The notes: generated by a model from the letters alone, not told the origin. Numbered from the stretch's first letter, positions 49,643 through 59,529 are shown. The stretch is 64,000 bases of DNA from CAVQMC01 sp963713505 (GCA_963713505.1 CAVQMC010000021.1:206730-270729), one strand, 5' to 3'. Numbers and translations are program-made.

Positions 49643-50899
49643 ATGAAAACTCACGTTATTACAATTGGAGATGAGATTTTAATCGGGCAAGTGCTCAATA
49701 CCAATGCTGCATATATTGGTGAACAACTCAGTGAAATTAGTATTGATATTCAAAAATCATCTGTAGTTGGAGATGACGAGGAAATTATAGTTGAAGAATT
49801 TAAAAAAGTCTGGGAAGAAAACGATTTAATTTTTGTTACAGGAGGATTAGGACCAACTCATGACGATGTTACCAGAACTTGTGTTGTTAAATTTTTTAAT
49901 ACGGAATTAAAAGAAAGTGAAGAAGTTCTTGAAGATATTACAGATCTTTTTAAGAAAAAAGGAAGAGATTTAACCAAGATTAACAAAGGACAAGCTTTAG
50001 TTCCGGTAATCGCAGATGTAATGAGGAATAAACTGGGAACAGCTCCGGGACTTTGGATTGAAAAAGAAAATAAATTTTTTATTGTTATGCCCGGCGTTCC
50101 ATTTGAAATGCAGGAAATGATGACCAATTATGTTATCCCAAGATTAAATGAGAAAAAAGAAAACCAGGATTTTATAGAAATTAAAACCACATTACTAACT
50201 ACAGGTATTCCTGAATCTTTATTATATGAAAAACTTGGAGATTTAAAAGATTTATTAGGTGATGCTAAACTCGCATTTCTTCCCAGTCAATACGGAGTTA
50301 GACTTAGAATAACTGCAAAAGGTGAAAAAGAAGAAGAAGTTAAAAATAAACTGCAGGAAATAGAACAGAAAATTAGAGGTTTGGTTGGTAGATATATTTT
50401 TGGTAGAGATAATGATACTTTAGAAGAAGTAGTGGGAAGATTATTAAAGGAACGCGGATTAAAAGTTGCTTTTGCTGAATCTTGCACAGGTGGAAATGTT
50501 TCCAACTTAATTACAAATGTCAGCGGCAGCAGTGCATATTTTGAAAGAGGAGTTGTCTGTTATTCCAATGCAAGTAAAGTTGAAATTCTCAGAGTCAATG
50601 AAGATACAATTGCAGAATTCGGTGCAGTAAGTCTGGAAGTTGCAAGACAAATGGCTGAAGGTGTAAAATCAACAAGCGGTTCGGATATTGGAATTTCATT
50701 AACGGGAATTATGGGACCAACAGGCGCAAGTACTGATAAACCTGTCGGATTAGTTTATATTGGACTTTGCGATGAAAAAGTCTGTACCGCTAAAAAGTTT
50801 TTATTTGGCGAGAACAGAATTTTAAATAAACAGCGGACTTCCCAGGCAGCGTTGGATTTATTGAGAAGATATTTATTGGGAATTTCTTCGGATGATTAG
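49643..50899 (+). CDS. cinA: CinA family nucleotide-processing protein
   Basis: A 418-residue, two-domain protein. The N-terminal MoCF-like domain (ITIGDEILIGQVLNTNAAYI, FVTGGLGPTHDDVT) is ADP-ribose/CoA pyrophosphatase-like. The C-terminal PncC domain (AFAESCTGGNVSNLITNVSG, FERGVVCYSNASK, GIMGPTGAS) is a nicotinamide mononucleotide deamidase. It recycles pyridine nucleotide breakdown products and often precedes recA, as here with thpR between. Confidence 0.95.
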   Translation: MKTHVITIGDEILIGQVLNTNAAYIGEQLSEISIDIQKSSVVGDDEEIIVEEFKKVWEENDLIFVTGGLGPTHDDVTRTCVVKFFNTELKESEEVLEDITDLFKKKGRDLTKINKGQALVPVIADVMRNKLGTAPGLWIEKENKFFIVMPGVPFEMQEMMTNYVIPRLNEKKENQDFIEIKTTLLTTGIPESLLYEKLGDLKDLLGDAKLAFLPSQYGVRLRITAKGEKEEEVKNKLQEIEQKIRGLVGRYIFGRDNDTLEEVVGRLLKERGLKVAFAESCTGGNVSNLITNVSGSSAYFERGVVCYSNASKVEILRVNEDTIAEFGAVSLEVARQMAEGVKSTSGSDIGISLTGIMGPTGASTDKPVGLVYIGLCDEKVCTAKKFLFGENRILNKQRTSQAALDLLRRYLLGISSDD

Positions 50900-51455
50900 A
50901 TTATTCGTTGCGCTTAAAATTCCACTTGAAATACGGCAAAAAATTACAGAAATTAGAAAGAAAATTGCAACTCCAGAGGTCGATTTTAGATGGGAAAAAG
51001 AAGACAAACTTCATCTTACTCTTAAATTTATAGGTGAAGTCGAAGAAGAATTATTAGATCAAATAAAAAACGAAATAAAATTTATTGAGGGATTTGAATC
51101 ATTTTCGTGTCATTTAACAAAATTTGGTTTTTTTAAAAAAAACGGCAAACCTAAAATTTTATGGGTCGGGCTCGATTTAGATCATTCAATAATCGATTTA
51201 GTTAATAAGCTTAATGAAAAGTTAAAAATATTCGGTATACCGGTAGAAAATAGAAACTTCAAAGCTCATTTAACTCTTCTTAGAATTAAGAATTATTTTG
51301 ATAAAAATTTAATGAATAGTTTTTATAACTTACAGCTTCCAGAAATTAATTTTACCGCAGATGAAGTTGTTTTATATAAAAGTGAATTATTAAAATCCGG
51401 TTCAGTTTACAAAGAAATTAATAAATATAAATTAAAAAATACGGAGGCAAAATGA
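50892..51455 (+). CDS. thpR: RNA 2',3'-cyclic phosphodiesterase
   Basis: A 187-residue 2H phosphoesterase with both catalytic motifs, KLHLTLKF (about 41-48) and KAHLTLLR (about 124-131). It starts MIRLFVALKIP, the usual ThpR (LigT) N-terminus. It overlaps cinA by eight bases and recA by ATGA. It opens 2',3'-cyclic phosphates on RNA, and its physiological role is not settled. Confidence 0.94.
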   Translation: MIRLFVALKIPLEIRQKITEIRKKIATPEVDFRWEKEDKLHLTLKFIGEVEEELLDQIKNEIKFIEGFESFSCHLTKFGFFKKNGKPKILWVGLDLDHSIIDLVNKLNEKLKIFGIPVENRNFKAHLTLLRIKNYFDKNLMNSFYNLQLPEINFTADEVVLYKSELLKSGSVYKEINKYKLKNTEAK

Positions 51456-52519
51456 GCACAGATAGAGAACAAAAGATGAAAATTATTGAGGATGCGATTT
51501 CCAGTATAGAAAAAACTTACGGCAAAGGTTCCATAATGAAGCTTGGTGACGGAGTCATAAGTAATATTGAATCAATTCCAACTGGTGCCTTATCTTTGGA
51601 TTATGCACTTGGAATCGGCGGAATTCCAAGAGGAAGAGTTACCGAAATTTACGGTCCTGAATCAAGTGGAAAAACAACTTTGTGTCTTCATATAATAGCT
51701 GAAGCCCAGAAAAGCGGAGGCTTAGCTGCTTTTATAGATGCTGAACATGCATTGGATGTTAACTATGCAAAAAAACTTGGAGTTGATACTCCCAATCTGT
51801 TGCTTTCCCAGCCGGATTTTGGTGAACAGGCCCTGGAAATTACAGATACTTTAGTTCGAAGTAATGCACTTGATGTTATTGTTATAGATTCAGTTGCAGC
51901 TCTTGTTCCTCGTTCCGAAATTGAAGGCGAAATGGGCGATGCAACAATGGCAGTTCAGGCAAGATTAATGTCACAGGCATTAAGAAAACTAACCGGAGCA
52001 ATTTCCAAATCAAAAACTGCTGTCGTATTTATAAATCAGCTTAGAAGTAAAATTGGAATTATGTTCGGAAACCCCGAAACTACAACCGGCGGAAATGCAT
52101 TAAAATTTTATGCTTCTCTTCGTCTAGATATCAGAAGAATTGCCGCAATTAAAGACGGAACAGATGTAATCGGCAACAGAACAAAAGTTAAAATAGTTAA
52201 AAGTAAAGTTGCTCCTCCATTTAAAGAGGTTGAATTTGATATCCTTTATAATGAAGGAATTAGTAAAAGCGGTGACTTAATTGATCTTGCTGTAAATATG
52301 GGAATAATTAAAAAGAGCGGAGCTTGGTTTACTTTTGGGGAGGATAGATATCAAGGACGCGAACAATTCAGACAAAAGTTAATTGAAAATCCCGAAATGT
52401 ATTCCCAGGTTGAAAAAGAAGTAAAAACCAAACTCGGAATTTTTAAAAACGGAAAAGACGGTGAAGCAGAAAAACCTGCGGAAAAATCTTCGGGAAAAGA
52501 GAAAAAATCATCTAAGTAA
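51452..52519 (+). CDS. recA: Recombinase RecA
   Basis: A 355-residue central recombinase and SOS co-protease. Walker A is GPESSGKTT (68-76). LSQPDFGEQALEI, VIVIDSVAALVPR and EIEGEMGDATMAVQARLMSQ (L1) are present, as is the loop FGNPETTTGGNALKFYASLR (L2). The C-terminus is Lys/Glu-rich. Intact. GGAGGCAAA precedes the ATG, which overlaps the thpR stop. Confidence 0.99.
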   Translation: MSTDREQKMKIIEDAISSIEKTYGKGSIMKLGDGVISNIESIPTGALSLDYALGIGGIPRGRVTEIYGPESSGKTTLCLHIIAEAQKSGGLAAFIDAEHALDVNYAKKLGVDTPNLLLSQPDFGEQALEITDTLVRSNALDVIVIDSVAALVPRSEIEGEMGDATMAVQARLMSQALRKLTGAISKSKTAVVFINQLRSKIGIMFGNPETTTGGNALKFYASLRLDIRRIAAIKDGTDVIGNRTKVKIVKSKVAPPFKEVEFDILYNEGISKSGDLIDLAVNMGIIKKSGAWFTFGEDRYQGREQFRQKLIENPEMYSQVEKEVKTKLGIFKNGKDGEAEKPAEKSSGKEKKSSK

Positions 52520-52537
52520 AAAATAAATATTACTTTG

Positions 52538-53171
52538 ATGAAAGTAACTCGAATATCTAAAAAAGATGAAAAGAATGTTATAGTTTGGCTGGATAATGAT
52601 GAAAAACTTTATTTAGCTTACGAAGTACTTTTGAAAAACGGCCTTAGGAAAGATTCAGAAATATCCGAAGGCCTTTTTTCTTTTTTGGTTACTCAAAATC
52701 AAAAATATCATATTAAACAAAGAGCTATAAATTATTTAGCAAGACGTCATCATTCTGTTAGAGAATTAAAAATCAAATTAAAACAAAAAAAATATGATGA
52801 TATATTTAATAGATGAAGTTTTAAATGAACTTGTAGAATCAAATCTCCTTAATGATGAAAAATTTGCCGAGATTTATATTGAAGAAATGTCCAGAAGAAA
52901 ATTATGGGGAAAAATAAAATTGAAATCAGAATTAATAAAAAAAGGAGTTGCCTCAAATATAATTGAAAACACTCTTGATAAATACTTCCCTGATGAAGAA
53001 ATAAAATCCAATGCTTTTGCATTAGCAGAAAAAAAAATAAAAATATTGACAAGTAAAAAACTAGATAACGATAAACTTCGTCAGAAATTAATTTCTTATT
53101 TATACGGAAAAGGATATAGTTTTGAGGAATGCAAAGATGTTATTGATCAACTTATAAATGAGAATGATTAA
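52538..53171 (+). CDS. recX: RecA modulator RecX, one frameshift
   Basis: Follows recA and belongs with it: RecX binds and limits RecA filaments. The first piece has the RecX helix pattern AINYLARRHHSVRELKIKLKQK. The frame changes near 52800, after which LIDEVLNELVESNLLNDEKF and the rest continue to 53171. The joined length is about 210 residues. I start at ATG 52538. The stop abuts the stop of the opposite-strand NUDIX gene with no gap. Confidence 0.85.
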
Positions 53172-53579
53172 TTAAATTTTTTCTTTTAATTTTGAAATCA
53201 TTGTTTTTACTTCAGGGATTGTTACCGCTTCTACAGCCTCTTCCAATTTAAACCATTTACGTTTTCTCTTTTCTTTTTCAGGATAATCCTCTAAAATTTT
53301 TATAACTTCCATAGCATATATCTTTACATTACAAACCCCTATTGATTTGTTATTTTCGTAATGACCTAATTCAATTGTTTCATTTGATCCGTATACTCCG
53401 GCTTCTTCATAAGCTTCTTTTTTTGCAGATTCAAAAGGGGAGAGATTGAATTCAATATAACCTTTTGGAATTATCCATTTCTTTTTTTTGACAGAAGTAA
53501 TTAGGAGAATTTCAAAATTATTTTCCTTTTTTCTGTAAGGAATAACTCCCGATTGGTTAAAGTTAAATTCTAATTTCAA
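53172..53579 (-). CDS. NUDIX hydrolase
   Basis: A 135-residue protein with AGVIPYR-like strand FNQSGVIPYRKKE and NUDIX box G-YIEFN-LSPFESAK-KEAYEEAGV. The metal-binding KEAYEE is intact, but the first Glu of the Gx5E pattern is Leu here. It resembles diadenosine polyphosphate/ADP-ribose-type NUDIX proteins. It converges tail to tail with recX. Confidence 0.85.
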   Translation of the reverse strand: MKLEFNFNQSGVIPYRKKENNFEILLITSVKKKKWIIPKGYIEFNLSPFESAKKEAYEEAGVYGSNETIELGHYENNKSIGVCNVKIYAMEVIKILEDYPEKEKRKRKWFKLEEAVEAVTIPEVKTMISKLKEKI

Positions 53580-53780
53580 TATTTAAAGACTCCGAATTCT
53601 TCATTTATTCTTTATTAATATGATAATTTTTATTTAATAACCCAAATTTAATTATTTAAATAAAAAATTTTCAAATCACATTTCAAAAATAAATTATATT
53701 TCAAATTGAAGTTTTTTCAAAAATAATTATTTTAATATTAACAGCACAATAATAATTTCTAAAATTAAACGGAGCAAAGA

Positions 53781-54602
53781 ATGATTATAGATGTCCATAC
53801 TCATTTAAATAATTATCATGAAGAGAAAGTTGTATCAATTAAAGATTGTCTGGACAATCTACAACACTCAATGGATAAAAATAATATTGATTATGCTTTA
53901 GTTTTGACAAGCTACAAAGTAACAGAGCATCGGCCAAGCACAACTAAAGTAATAGAAGCAACTAGAGATCTTGATAATATTTTTGTTGTTGCCGGAATAA
54001 GTTTTTTAAATTATAAAGAAAAAGATTTAAGAGAACTAAGCGATTATTTAAAAGAAGGCTTGGTAAAAGGATTAAAACTTTATCCCGGTTATGAACCTTT
54101 TTATCCACACGATCAAAGGTGTCAGGTTTTGTATGATCTGGCGGTTGAATATAATGTTCCGGTAATGTTTCATTCGGGAGATACTTATACTCCAAAAGGA
54201 AAAGTAAGGTATGCACACCCGCTTCATATTGATGATGTTGCTGTAGATAATCCGAATATGAAAATCGTAATTTGTCATGTTGGAAATCCATGGATTAGAG
54301 ACTGCATGGAGGTTGTTTATAAAAACGCAAATGTGTATGCTGATTTTTCCGGTTTGGTTTTGGGTGATTTCTCACAACGTTTCGAAAAATTTATGAGAAA
54401 ACAGCTTGAAGAAATGATACTTTATGCAGGGGAACCTAAATATTTATTATATGGAACCGACTGGCCGATATCTTCAATGGAATCTTATATAAATTTTATG
54501 AAAGATTTAAAACTTACCCCGGCGAATAAAGAATTAATAATGTGGAAGAATGCTGCAAGTTTATTCAAAATTGATGTAAATGAGATTTCTTCTGTCAAAT
54601 AA
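53781..54602 (+). CDS. Amidohydrolase family 2 protein
   Basis: A 273-residue TIM-barrel metal hydrolase. IIDVHTHLN supplies the HxH metal ligands, MFHSGDT and VICHVGNPW carry further His residues, and LYGTDWPIS the closing Asp. The group includes decarboxylases and lactone hydrolases (ACMSD-like). GGAGCAAAGA lies before ATG. Substrate unknown. It stands alone before murB, with an A/T-rich upstream gap of 200 bases and no visible operator. Confidence 0.85.
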   Translation: MIIDVHTHLNNYHEEKVVSIKDCLDNLQHSMDKNNIDYALVLTSYKVTEHRPSTTKVIEATRDLDNIFVVAGISFLNYKEKDLRELSDYLKEGLVKGLKLYPGYEPFYPHDQRCQVLYDLAVEYNVPVMFHSGDTYTPKGKVRYAHPLHIDDVAVDNPNMKIVICHVGNPWIRDCMEVVYKNANVYADFSGLVLGDFSQRFEKFMRKQLEEMILYAGEPKYLLYGTDWPISSMESYINFMKDLKLTPANKELIMWKNAASLFKIDVNEISSVK

Positions 54603-54688
54603 TTTTCGAAAATCATTTCTAAAAAAAGAAGGGGAATTCTTTTTTAATTAAATTTATCTTTATTTTTAATTAAAAAATAAAATACCAG

Positions 54689-55705
54689 ATGGAAATTCGG
54701 GAAAACTTTTCTTTAAAAAAATATAATACTTTCGGGTTGGATGTTTCCGCTAAATTATTTATAGAAATTTTCAGCGAAGATGAACTTTTTGAAGTCTTGG
54801 AAGATAATAAAATTGAAAGTTCTTTAAAGTTTTTTTTAGGCGGTGGAAGTAATGTTCTTTTCAAAGATAATTATGATGGTTTAGTAATTAAAAATTCAAT
54901 TCCGGGAATTAAAATAGTTGAAGAAAATTCGGATTCAGTTTTAATTGAAATTGGTGCCGGAGAAATTTGGAATGATGTTGTTAATTTTGCACTGGAAAGA
55001 AACTTTGGAGGAATTGAAAATTTAGTATTAATTCCGGGAACTGCCGGAGCTGCACCTATTCAAAATATTGGTGCATACGGAATGGAATTTAAAAACACAT
55101 TTAAATCACTAGAAGGAATTTTTCTTGAAGATTTAAGTAAAAGATCTTTTTCAAACGATGAATGTAAATTTGCTTACCGAAATAGTATTTTTAAAAATCA
55201 ATTAAAAGATAAATTTGTTATTACTTCAATTAACTTGAGATTAAATAAGAATCCTGGATTAAATCTGGAATATGGAAATGTTAAAGAAGAGATTGAAAAA
55301 TTAAAATTAGAAAACATTACAATAAAAGATGTGGCAAATTTAATTAGTAAAATTCGTATGGAAAAACTTCCTGATCCGAAAATATTTGGAAATGCCGGTA
55401 GTTTCTTTAAAAATCCTGAAATTAGTACAAAAAAATTTGATGAAATTTCTTCTAAGTATTCAGAATTAAAAGGTTATCCTGCAGGAGAAGATAAAGTAAA
55501 AATTTCTGCCGCATGGCTCATTGAAAAATCAGGCTGGAAAGGTAAAAGGATTGGTAATGTTGAAGCATATTTTAAACAGCCTTTGGTTTTAATAAATCTC
55601 GGAAATGCCGAAAGCTCGGAAGTAATAAATTTTGCCGGACAAATTAAAAAATCGGTTTTTGAACTATTTGGAATTACTCTTACCGAAGAAGTTAATGTGA
55701 TTTAA
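54689..55705 (+). CDS. murB: UDP-N-acetylenolpyruvoylglucosamine reductase
   Basis: A 338-residue flavoenzyme of peptidoglycan synthesis. The FAD site is FFLGGGSNVLFKD and the second cluster GTAGAAPIQNIGAYGMEF. FAYRNSIFK, GSFFKNP (the catalytic Ser region) and SAAWLIEKSGWKGKRIGN complete the type I MurB set. It is followed by 146 bases without a gene before phenylalanine hydroxylase. Confidence 0.96.
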   Translation: MEIRENFSLKKYNTFGLDVSAKLFIEIFSEDELFEVLEDNKIESSLKFFLGGGSNVLFKDNYDGLVIKNSIPGIKIVEENSDSVLIEIGAGEIWNDVVNFALERNFGGIENLVLIPGTAGAAPIQNIGAYGMEFKNTFKSLEGIFLEDLSKRSFSNDECKFAYRNSIFKNQLKDKFVITSINLRLNKNPGLNLEYGNVKEEIEKLKLENITIKDVANLISKIRMEKLPDPKIFGNAGSFFKNPEISTKKFDEISSKYSELKGYPAGEDKVKISAAWLIEKSGWKGKRIGNVEAYFKQPLVLINLGNAESSEVINFAGQIKKSVFELFGITLTEEVNVI

Positions 55706-55851
55706 GGACTTATTCCTTTCTTTTTAGTCTCACCCAATACATTTATATTTATTAAATATTGAATTTCTATCGTATTGTTATTAATTTCAATAGAACTTAA
55801 TTCAACTCAGTAATTAAGAACGGTTAACTTCCCAAATAAAAGGAACAAAAA

Positions 55852-56670
55852 ATGAATAATGATAAAGATGAAAAACAGCCATTATCTGCATACGAAAAAG
55901 CTGCCGAAGAGGGAATTGATCCAAGATGTATACCTCAAAAGTTAACCGGACCGGTTCCCGTTCATGATGAAATTGAATATCCTGATTATCCTGAATCTGA
56001 TCATGAATCATGGAAGTTTCTTTACGATAGACAAATGAAATTTTTGCCGGGCAGAGTTTGTGAAGAATATTTAGAAGGAACTAAAAAATTAAATTTTACT
56101 CCTGATAAAATTCCTGCATTGAAAGATTTAAGCCATGTTTTCCAAAAAACTACTGGATGGAAAATTGCAAGAGTTCCCGGATTAATTCATGAGCAGAACT
56201 TTTTTGAAATGCTTCAGAAAAGAATATTCCCTTCAACTGATTATATAAGAGGAAAAGACGAACTTGATTATACGCCTGCTCCTGATTGTTTCCATGATAT
56301 GTTTGGACATATGCCCATGCTTACAGATCAAAATTTTGCTTCATTTTATCAAATGTTCGGTGAAGCGGCTTTTCATGCAAAAGGAATGGATAGAAAATAT
56401 TTGGAAACTTTCCACTGGTTTACGGTTGAGTTTGGATTGATTAGAAAACCGGAAGGAATGAGAATTTACGGTGCCGGAATTGTTTCTTCACTTGGTGAAG
56501 TAAAACATGCTCTTTCCGATGAAGTGGAAGTTAGAGACTTTGTTCCTGAAAAACTGGTTACACAGGATTATGATGTTTGGCATCTTCAACCTGTATTGTT
56601 TGCTATCGATTCTTTTGAGCAGTTAGAAGAAGGATTTAAAAGCTGGGCAAAAAGTAAAAACTTACTTTAG
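55852..56670 (+). CDS. phhA: Phenylalanine-4-monooxygenase
   Basis: A 272-residue biopterin-dependent aromatic amino acid hydroxylase that converts phenylalanine to tyrosine. The iron site is PDCFHDMFGHMP, with His148 and His153, plus Glu193 in TVEFGL. The chain is short and lacks a regulatory ACT domain, as usual in bacteria. AAAAGGAAC lies before ATG. Its pterin cofactor can be supplied by the genes at 57837-60234. No pterin-carbinolamine dehydratase is visible in the window. A tryptophan or tyrosine hydroxylase role cannot be excluded by sequence. Confidence 0.93.
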   Translation: MNNDKDEKQPLSAYEKAAEEGIDPRCIPQKLTGPVPVHDEIEYPDYPESDHESWKFLYDRQMKFLPGRVCEEYLEGTKKLNFTPDKIPALKDLSHVFQKTTGWKIARVPGLIHEQNFFEMLQKRIFPSTDYIRGKDELDYTPAPDCFHDMFGHMPMLTDQNFASFYQMFGEAAFHAKGMDRKYLETFHWFTVEFGLIRKPEGMRIYGAGIVSSLGEVKHALSDEVEVRDFVPEKLVTQDYDVWHLQPVLFAIDSFEQLEEGFKSWAKSKNLL

Positions 56671-56858
56671 AATTTAATTTTCTCCAGAATAATTGATATT
56701 TATTTACAATGGTAGATATCATCTTGTCTAATTTCTTTACCTCTCCATGTAATGTAAATCAACGTAAGTTGCAAAAACATAATACTTTACCTAATTTTTC
56801 AACATATTTTTAGTGGTTCCTCCCCCTTAAAAATTGTTGAATAATGATGGAGATAAAA

Positions 56859-57332
56859 TTGGCTTTAAATATTGGAGATAGGGCACCTGATTTCACATTA
56901 AAAAATCAAGAAAAAAAAGATGTATCTTTGAGCGACTATTCCGGTAAAAAGGTTGTTTTACTATTTTTCCCTTTTGCAAACTCTTCTGTTTGTACTGCAG
57001 AGATGTGTAATGTAAGAGATAGTATGAAAATTTATGAAAATCTGGATGCACAAGTTTTGGGAATAAGCGTCGATAGTCCGTATGCTCTTAAAATGTGGGC
57101 TGATAATCAAAAAATAAATTTTCCTTTACTGAGTGATTTCAATAAAGAAGTTTCAAAAAAATATGATTCTCTTTATAATGTTTTTGCACCCGGGGTAATG
57201 GATTATATGGGAGTTTCAAAACGTTCCGCTTTTGTAATCGGGAAAGACGGTAAAATTAAATACACGGAGATATGCAAAACTCCAGGAGATCAGCCTGATT
57301 ACCAGGCAATTCAAAATGCTTTAAATTCATAA
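56859..57332 (+). CDS. Peroxiredoxin (AhpE-like)
   Basis: I choose the TTG at 56859 because GGAG (56849-56852) lies six bases before it and the protein then begins MALNIGDRAPDFTL, as relatives do. ATG codons at 56844 and 56847 are less likely. 157 residues. The peroxidatic Cys is in FANSSVCTAEMC (Cys45), with a second Cys at 50. It reduces peroxides using thiols. Thirty bases separate it from a second peroxiredoxin. Confidence 0.9.
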   Translation: MALNIGDRAPDFTLKNQEKKDVSLSDYSGKKVVLLFFPFANSSVCTAEMCNVRDSMKIYENLDAQVLGISVDSPYALKMWADNQKINFPLLSDFNKEVSKKYDSLYNVFAPGVMDYMGVSKRSAFVIGKDGKIKYTEICKTPGDQPDYQAIQNALNS

Positions 57333-57362
57333 AAATTTTAATAATTAAAATAAGGGAGTAAT

Positions 57363-57821
57363 ATGCTTGAAGTAGGAAAAGCAGCACCGAAATTCAAATT
57401 AAAAGATCAAAATGGAAAGTCAGTTTCTTTAAATGACTTTAAAGGAAAAAATGTAGTTCTTTATTTTTATCCGAAAGACAACACAAGCGGCTGTACAAAG
57501 GAAGCTTGCAGTTTTAGAGATGAAATGCCGAATTTTAAAAAAATAAAAGCTGTTGTTATCGGAGTCAGTCCTGATTCGGTTGAATCTCATAAAAAATTTG
57601 CAGAGAAATATGATTTGCCGTTTACTTTGTTAAGTGATGAAAATAAAGAAGTCCTCGAAAAATACGGAGTTTGGAAAGAGAAAAGCATGTATGGAAGAAA
57701 ATATATGGGAGTTGAAAGGACAACAGTTATAATTGATGACAAAGGAAAGATCAAAAAAATATTTAATAAAGTAAAAGTTCCAAATCATGAACAAGAAGTT
57801 ATGGAAGCTTTAAAAAATTAA
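57363..57821 (+). CDS. bcp: Thioredoxin-dependent peroxiredoxin, Bcp/PrxQ type
   Basis: A 152-residue protein with the PrxQ motif YPKDNTSGCTKEAC (peroxidatic Cys44, resolving Cys49). VIGVSPDSVESHKKFAEKY and LLSDENKEVLEKYGVW follow. GGGAG lies before ATG. It forms a pair with the upstream peroxiredoxin. Pterin and iron hydroxylase chemistry yields peroxide when uncoupled, which may explain their place here (inference). Confidence 0.95.
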   Translation: MLEVGKAAPKFKLKDQNGKSVSLNDFKGKNVVLYFYPKDNTSGCTKEACSFRDEMPNFKKIKAVVIGVSPDSVESHKKFAEKYDLPFTLLSDENKEVLEKYGVWKEKSMYGRKYMGVERTTVIIDDKGKIKKIFNKVKVPNHEQEVMEALKN

Positions 57822-57836
57822 TTTAGGGGAATTGTT

Positions 57837-58243
57837 ATGATTTATGTAACCAGAAGAGTTACTTTTAATTCCGCACATAGAGTTTTCAATCCGAAACTTT
57901 CCGATAAAGAAAATTATGATTTGTTCGGAAGCTGCAGTAATCCAAATTGGCATGGACATAATTACGTTTTGGAAGTTGTAGTTGCCGGAGAAATAAATCA
58001 TGAAACAGGTTATGTTATTGATTTAAAAATCTAAAAAAAATTATTGAAGAAAATGTTATTAAAAAAGTTGATCATAAAAATTTAAATTTGGAAACAGACT
58101 TTTTAAAAGGGATTATTCCTTCTGCGGAAAATATTGCTGTTGGAATTTGGAAACAGCTTGAAAATAAAATTCCGGAAGGAAAACTTTATTCGGTTAAACT
58201 TTATGAAACCGAAAATAATTATTTTGAATATAGAGGAGAATAA
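57837..58243 (+). CDS. 6-pyruvoyl-tetrahydropterin synthase-type protein, one frameshift
   Basis: A zinc enzyme of about 134 residues when joined. Zinc histidines are in FNSAHRV and HGH. The active-site spacing CSNPNWHGH is Cys-x5-HGH, known for PTPS enzymes of biopterin synthesis, and not Cys-x3-HGH as in QueD. The frame changes near 58032 (GYVIDLK then KIIEENVIKKVDHKNLN). The remainder has SAENIAVGIWKQL and LYETENNYFEY with the family Glu. It lies three bases before folE, so the two first steps of the BH4 pathway are coupled. Confidence 0.87.
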
Positions 58244-58246
58244 AAC

Positions 58247-58813
58247 TTGGATAATTCATCCGTACAAAAATTAATTACAGAATTGCTTACACAAATAGGA
58301 GAAGATCCCAAAAGAGAAGGATTATTAACAACTCCCGAAAGAGTTGCAAAATCTTACGAGTTTTTAACTTCAGGATATAATAAAAATATTAAAGATGTTT
58401 TAAACGATGCAGTTTTTGAAGTTAAATATGATGAAATGGTTTTAGTGAAAAATATAGATTTTTACAGTTTGTGCGAACATCATATGCTGCCGTTTTATGG
58501 TAAAGTTCATGTCGCATATGTTCCGAACGGAAAGGTTGTCGGCTTAAGTAAAATCCCGAGAATCGTTGAGGTTTTTGCTAGAAGACTCCAAGTTCAGGAA
58601 AGAATGACACAGCAAATTGCTGATGCGTTGGATGAATATTTGCAGCCTCAAGGTGTTGCTGTTGTTTCGGAAGCATTCCATATGTGTATGATGATGCGCG
58701 GAGTTGAAAAGCAGAATTCATCTGCAACCGCAAGTGCTGTTCACGGTGTATTTAAAGATGATGCACGAACAAGAGCGGAATTTATGAATTTAATATCAAG
58801 GAAGTTTGATTAA
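58247..58813 (+). CDS. folE: GTP cyclohydrolase I
   Basis: A 188-residue enzyme that makes dihydroneopterin triphosphate from GTP, the entry to folate and tetrahydrobiopterin. It starts at TTG after GAGGAG. Zinc ligands are Cys76 and His79 in LCEHHMLPF and a later Cys in FHMCMMMRG. LSKIPRIVEVFARRLQVQER is intact. It overlaps the next SDR gene by one base. Confidence 0.97.
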   Translation: MDNSSVQKLITELLTQIGEDPKREGLLTTPERVAKSYEFLTSGYNKNIKDVLNDAVFEVKYDEMVLVKNIDFYSLCEHHMLPFYGKVHVAYVPNGKVVGLSKIPRIVEVFARRLQVQERMTQQIADALDEYLQPQGVAVVSEAFHMCMMMRGVEKQNSSATASAVHGVFKDDARTRAEFMNLISRKFD

Positions 58814-59527
58814 TGGCTCAGGAAAAAGCTTCAGTTTGGATTACTGGTGCAAGCTCGGGAATTGGCAGAGCTGCTGCTAAAGAATTTGCAAAAGTCGGAT
58901 GCAAAGTTTTTGTTTCTGCCAGAAGAGTAACCGAACTGGAAAGATTAAACCAGGAATTAAAAAAAGAAAAATTAAAAGTTGAAATTTTTCCATGCAACAT
59001 GGCTTCGGCCGCAAATGTTGATCAGGTTGTTAAAAAAATACTTGCAAAAAATAAAATTGATTGTCTGGTTAACAATGCAGGAATTACTTCATTTAAAGCT
59101 GCCGAAGATAATTCAATTCCCGAAATCAATGATATTATAAAAACAAATCTGCTTGGAGCAATTTATGCGATCAAACATGTTCTTCCGGATATGATAAAAA
59201 GAAAAAACGGGACAATTATTAATATTCTTTCAATTGCAGTAAAAGAAATTTTGACAAACGGCAGTGCTTATACTGCTTCTAAAATGGGACTTGCAGGGTT
59301 ACTCTGATGTTTTGCGTGAAGAAGTTAGAAAACATAATATCAGAGTTATAAATGTTACACCAGGTGCAACCGATACACCAATGTGGTCGCATGATATAAG
59401 AAAAGAAAATTCGGAAAGAATGATGACAAGTGAAGACGTTGCAAGAACAATTGTCTGGGCTTATCTTCAGGAAGGAAATATGGTTAACGAGGAAATTGTA
59501 ATAAGACCAATAACAGGAGATTTATAA
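58813..59527 (+). CDS. Short-chain dehydrogenase, sepiapterin-reductase candidate, one frameshift
   Basis: A classical SDR of about 237 residues when joined. The cofactor site is TGASSGIGRAAAKEF, then NNAGITS and the catalytic YTASKMG. The frame changes near 59300: GLAGLL-stop in one frame, YSDVLREEVRKHNIRVINVTPG in the other. It starts one base inside folE. With PTPS and folE upstream it could supply the sepiapterin-reductase step (inference). Ordinary SDRs of this type have many other substrates. Confidence 0.82.
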
Positions 59528-59529
59528 TT

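Noticed and set aside
53160..53180. TTAATTAA palindrome as a terminator or operator
   Set aside because: It is simply the abutting stop codons of recX and the NUDIX gene, too short to act as a terminator.
53962..54291. Minus-strand ORFs within the amidohydrolase
   Set aside because: Antisense to a well-conserved metal hydrolase. No signal of their own.
57837..58243. QueD (queuosine pathway) for the PTPS-like gene
   Set aside because: The active-site Cys to HGH spacing is five residues, as in biopterin PTPS, and queC/queE are not adjacent. Not fully excluded.
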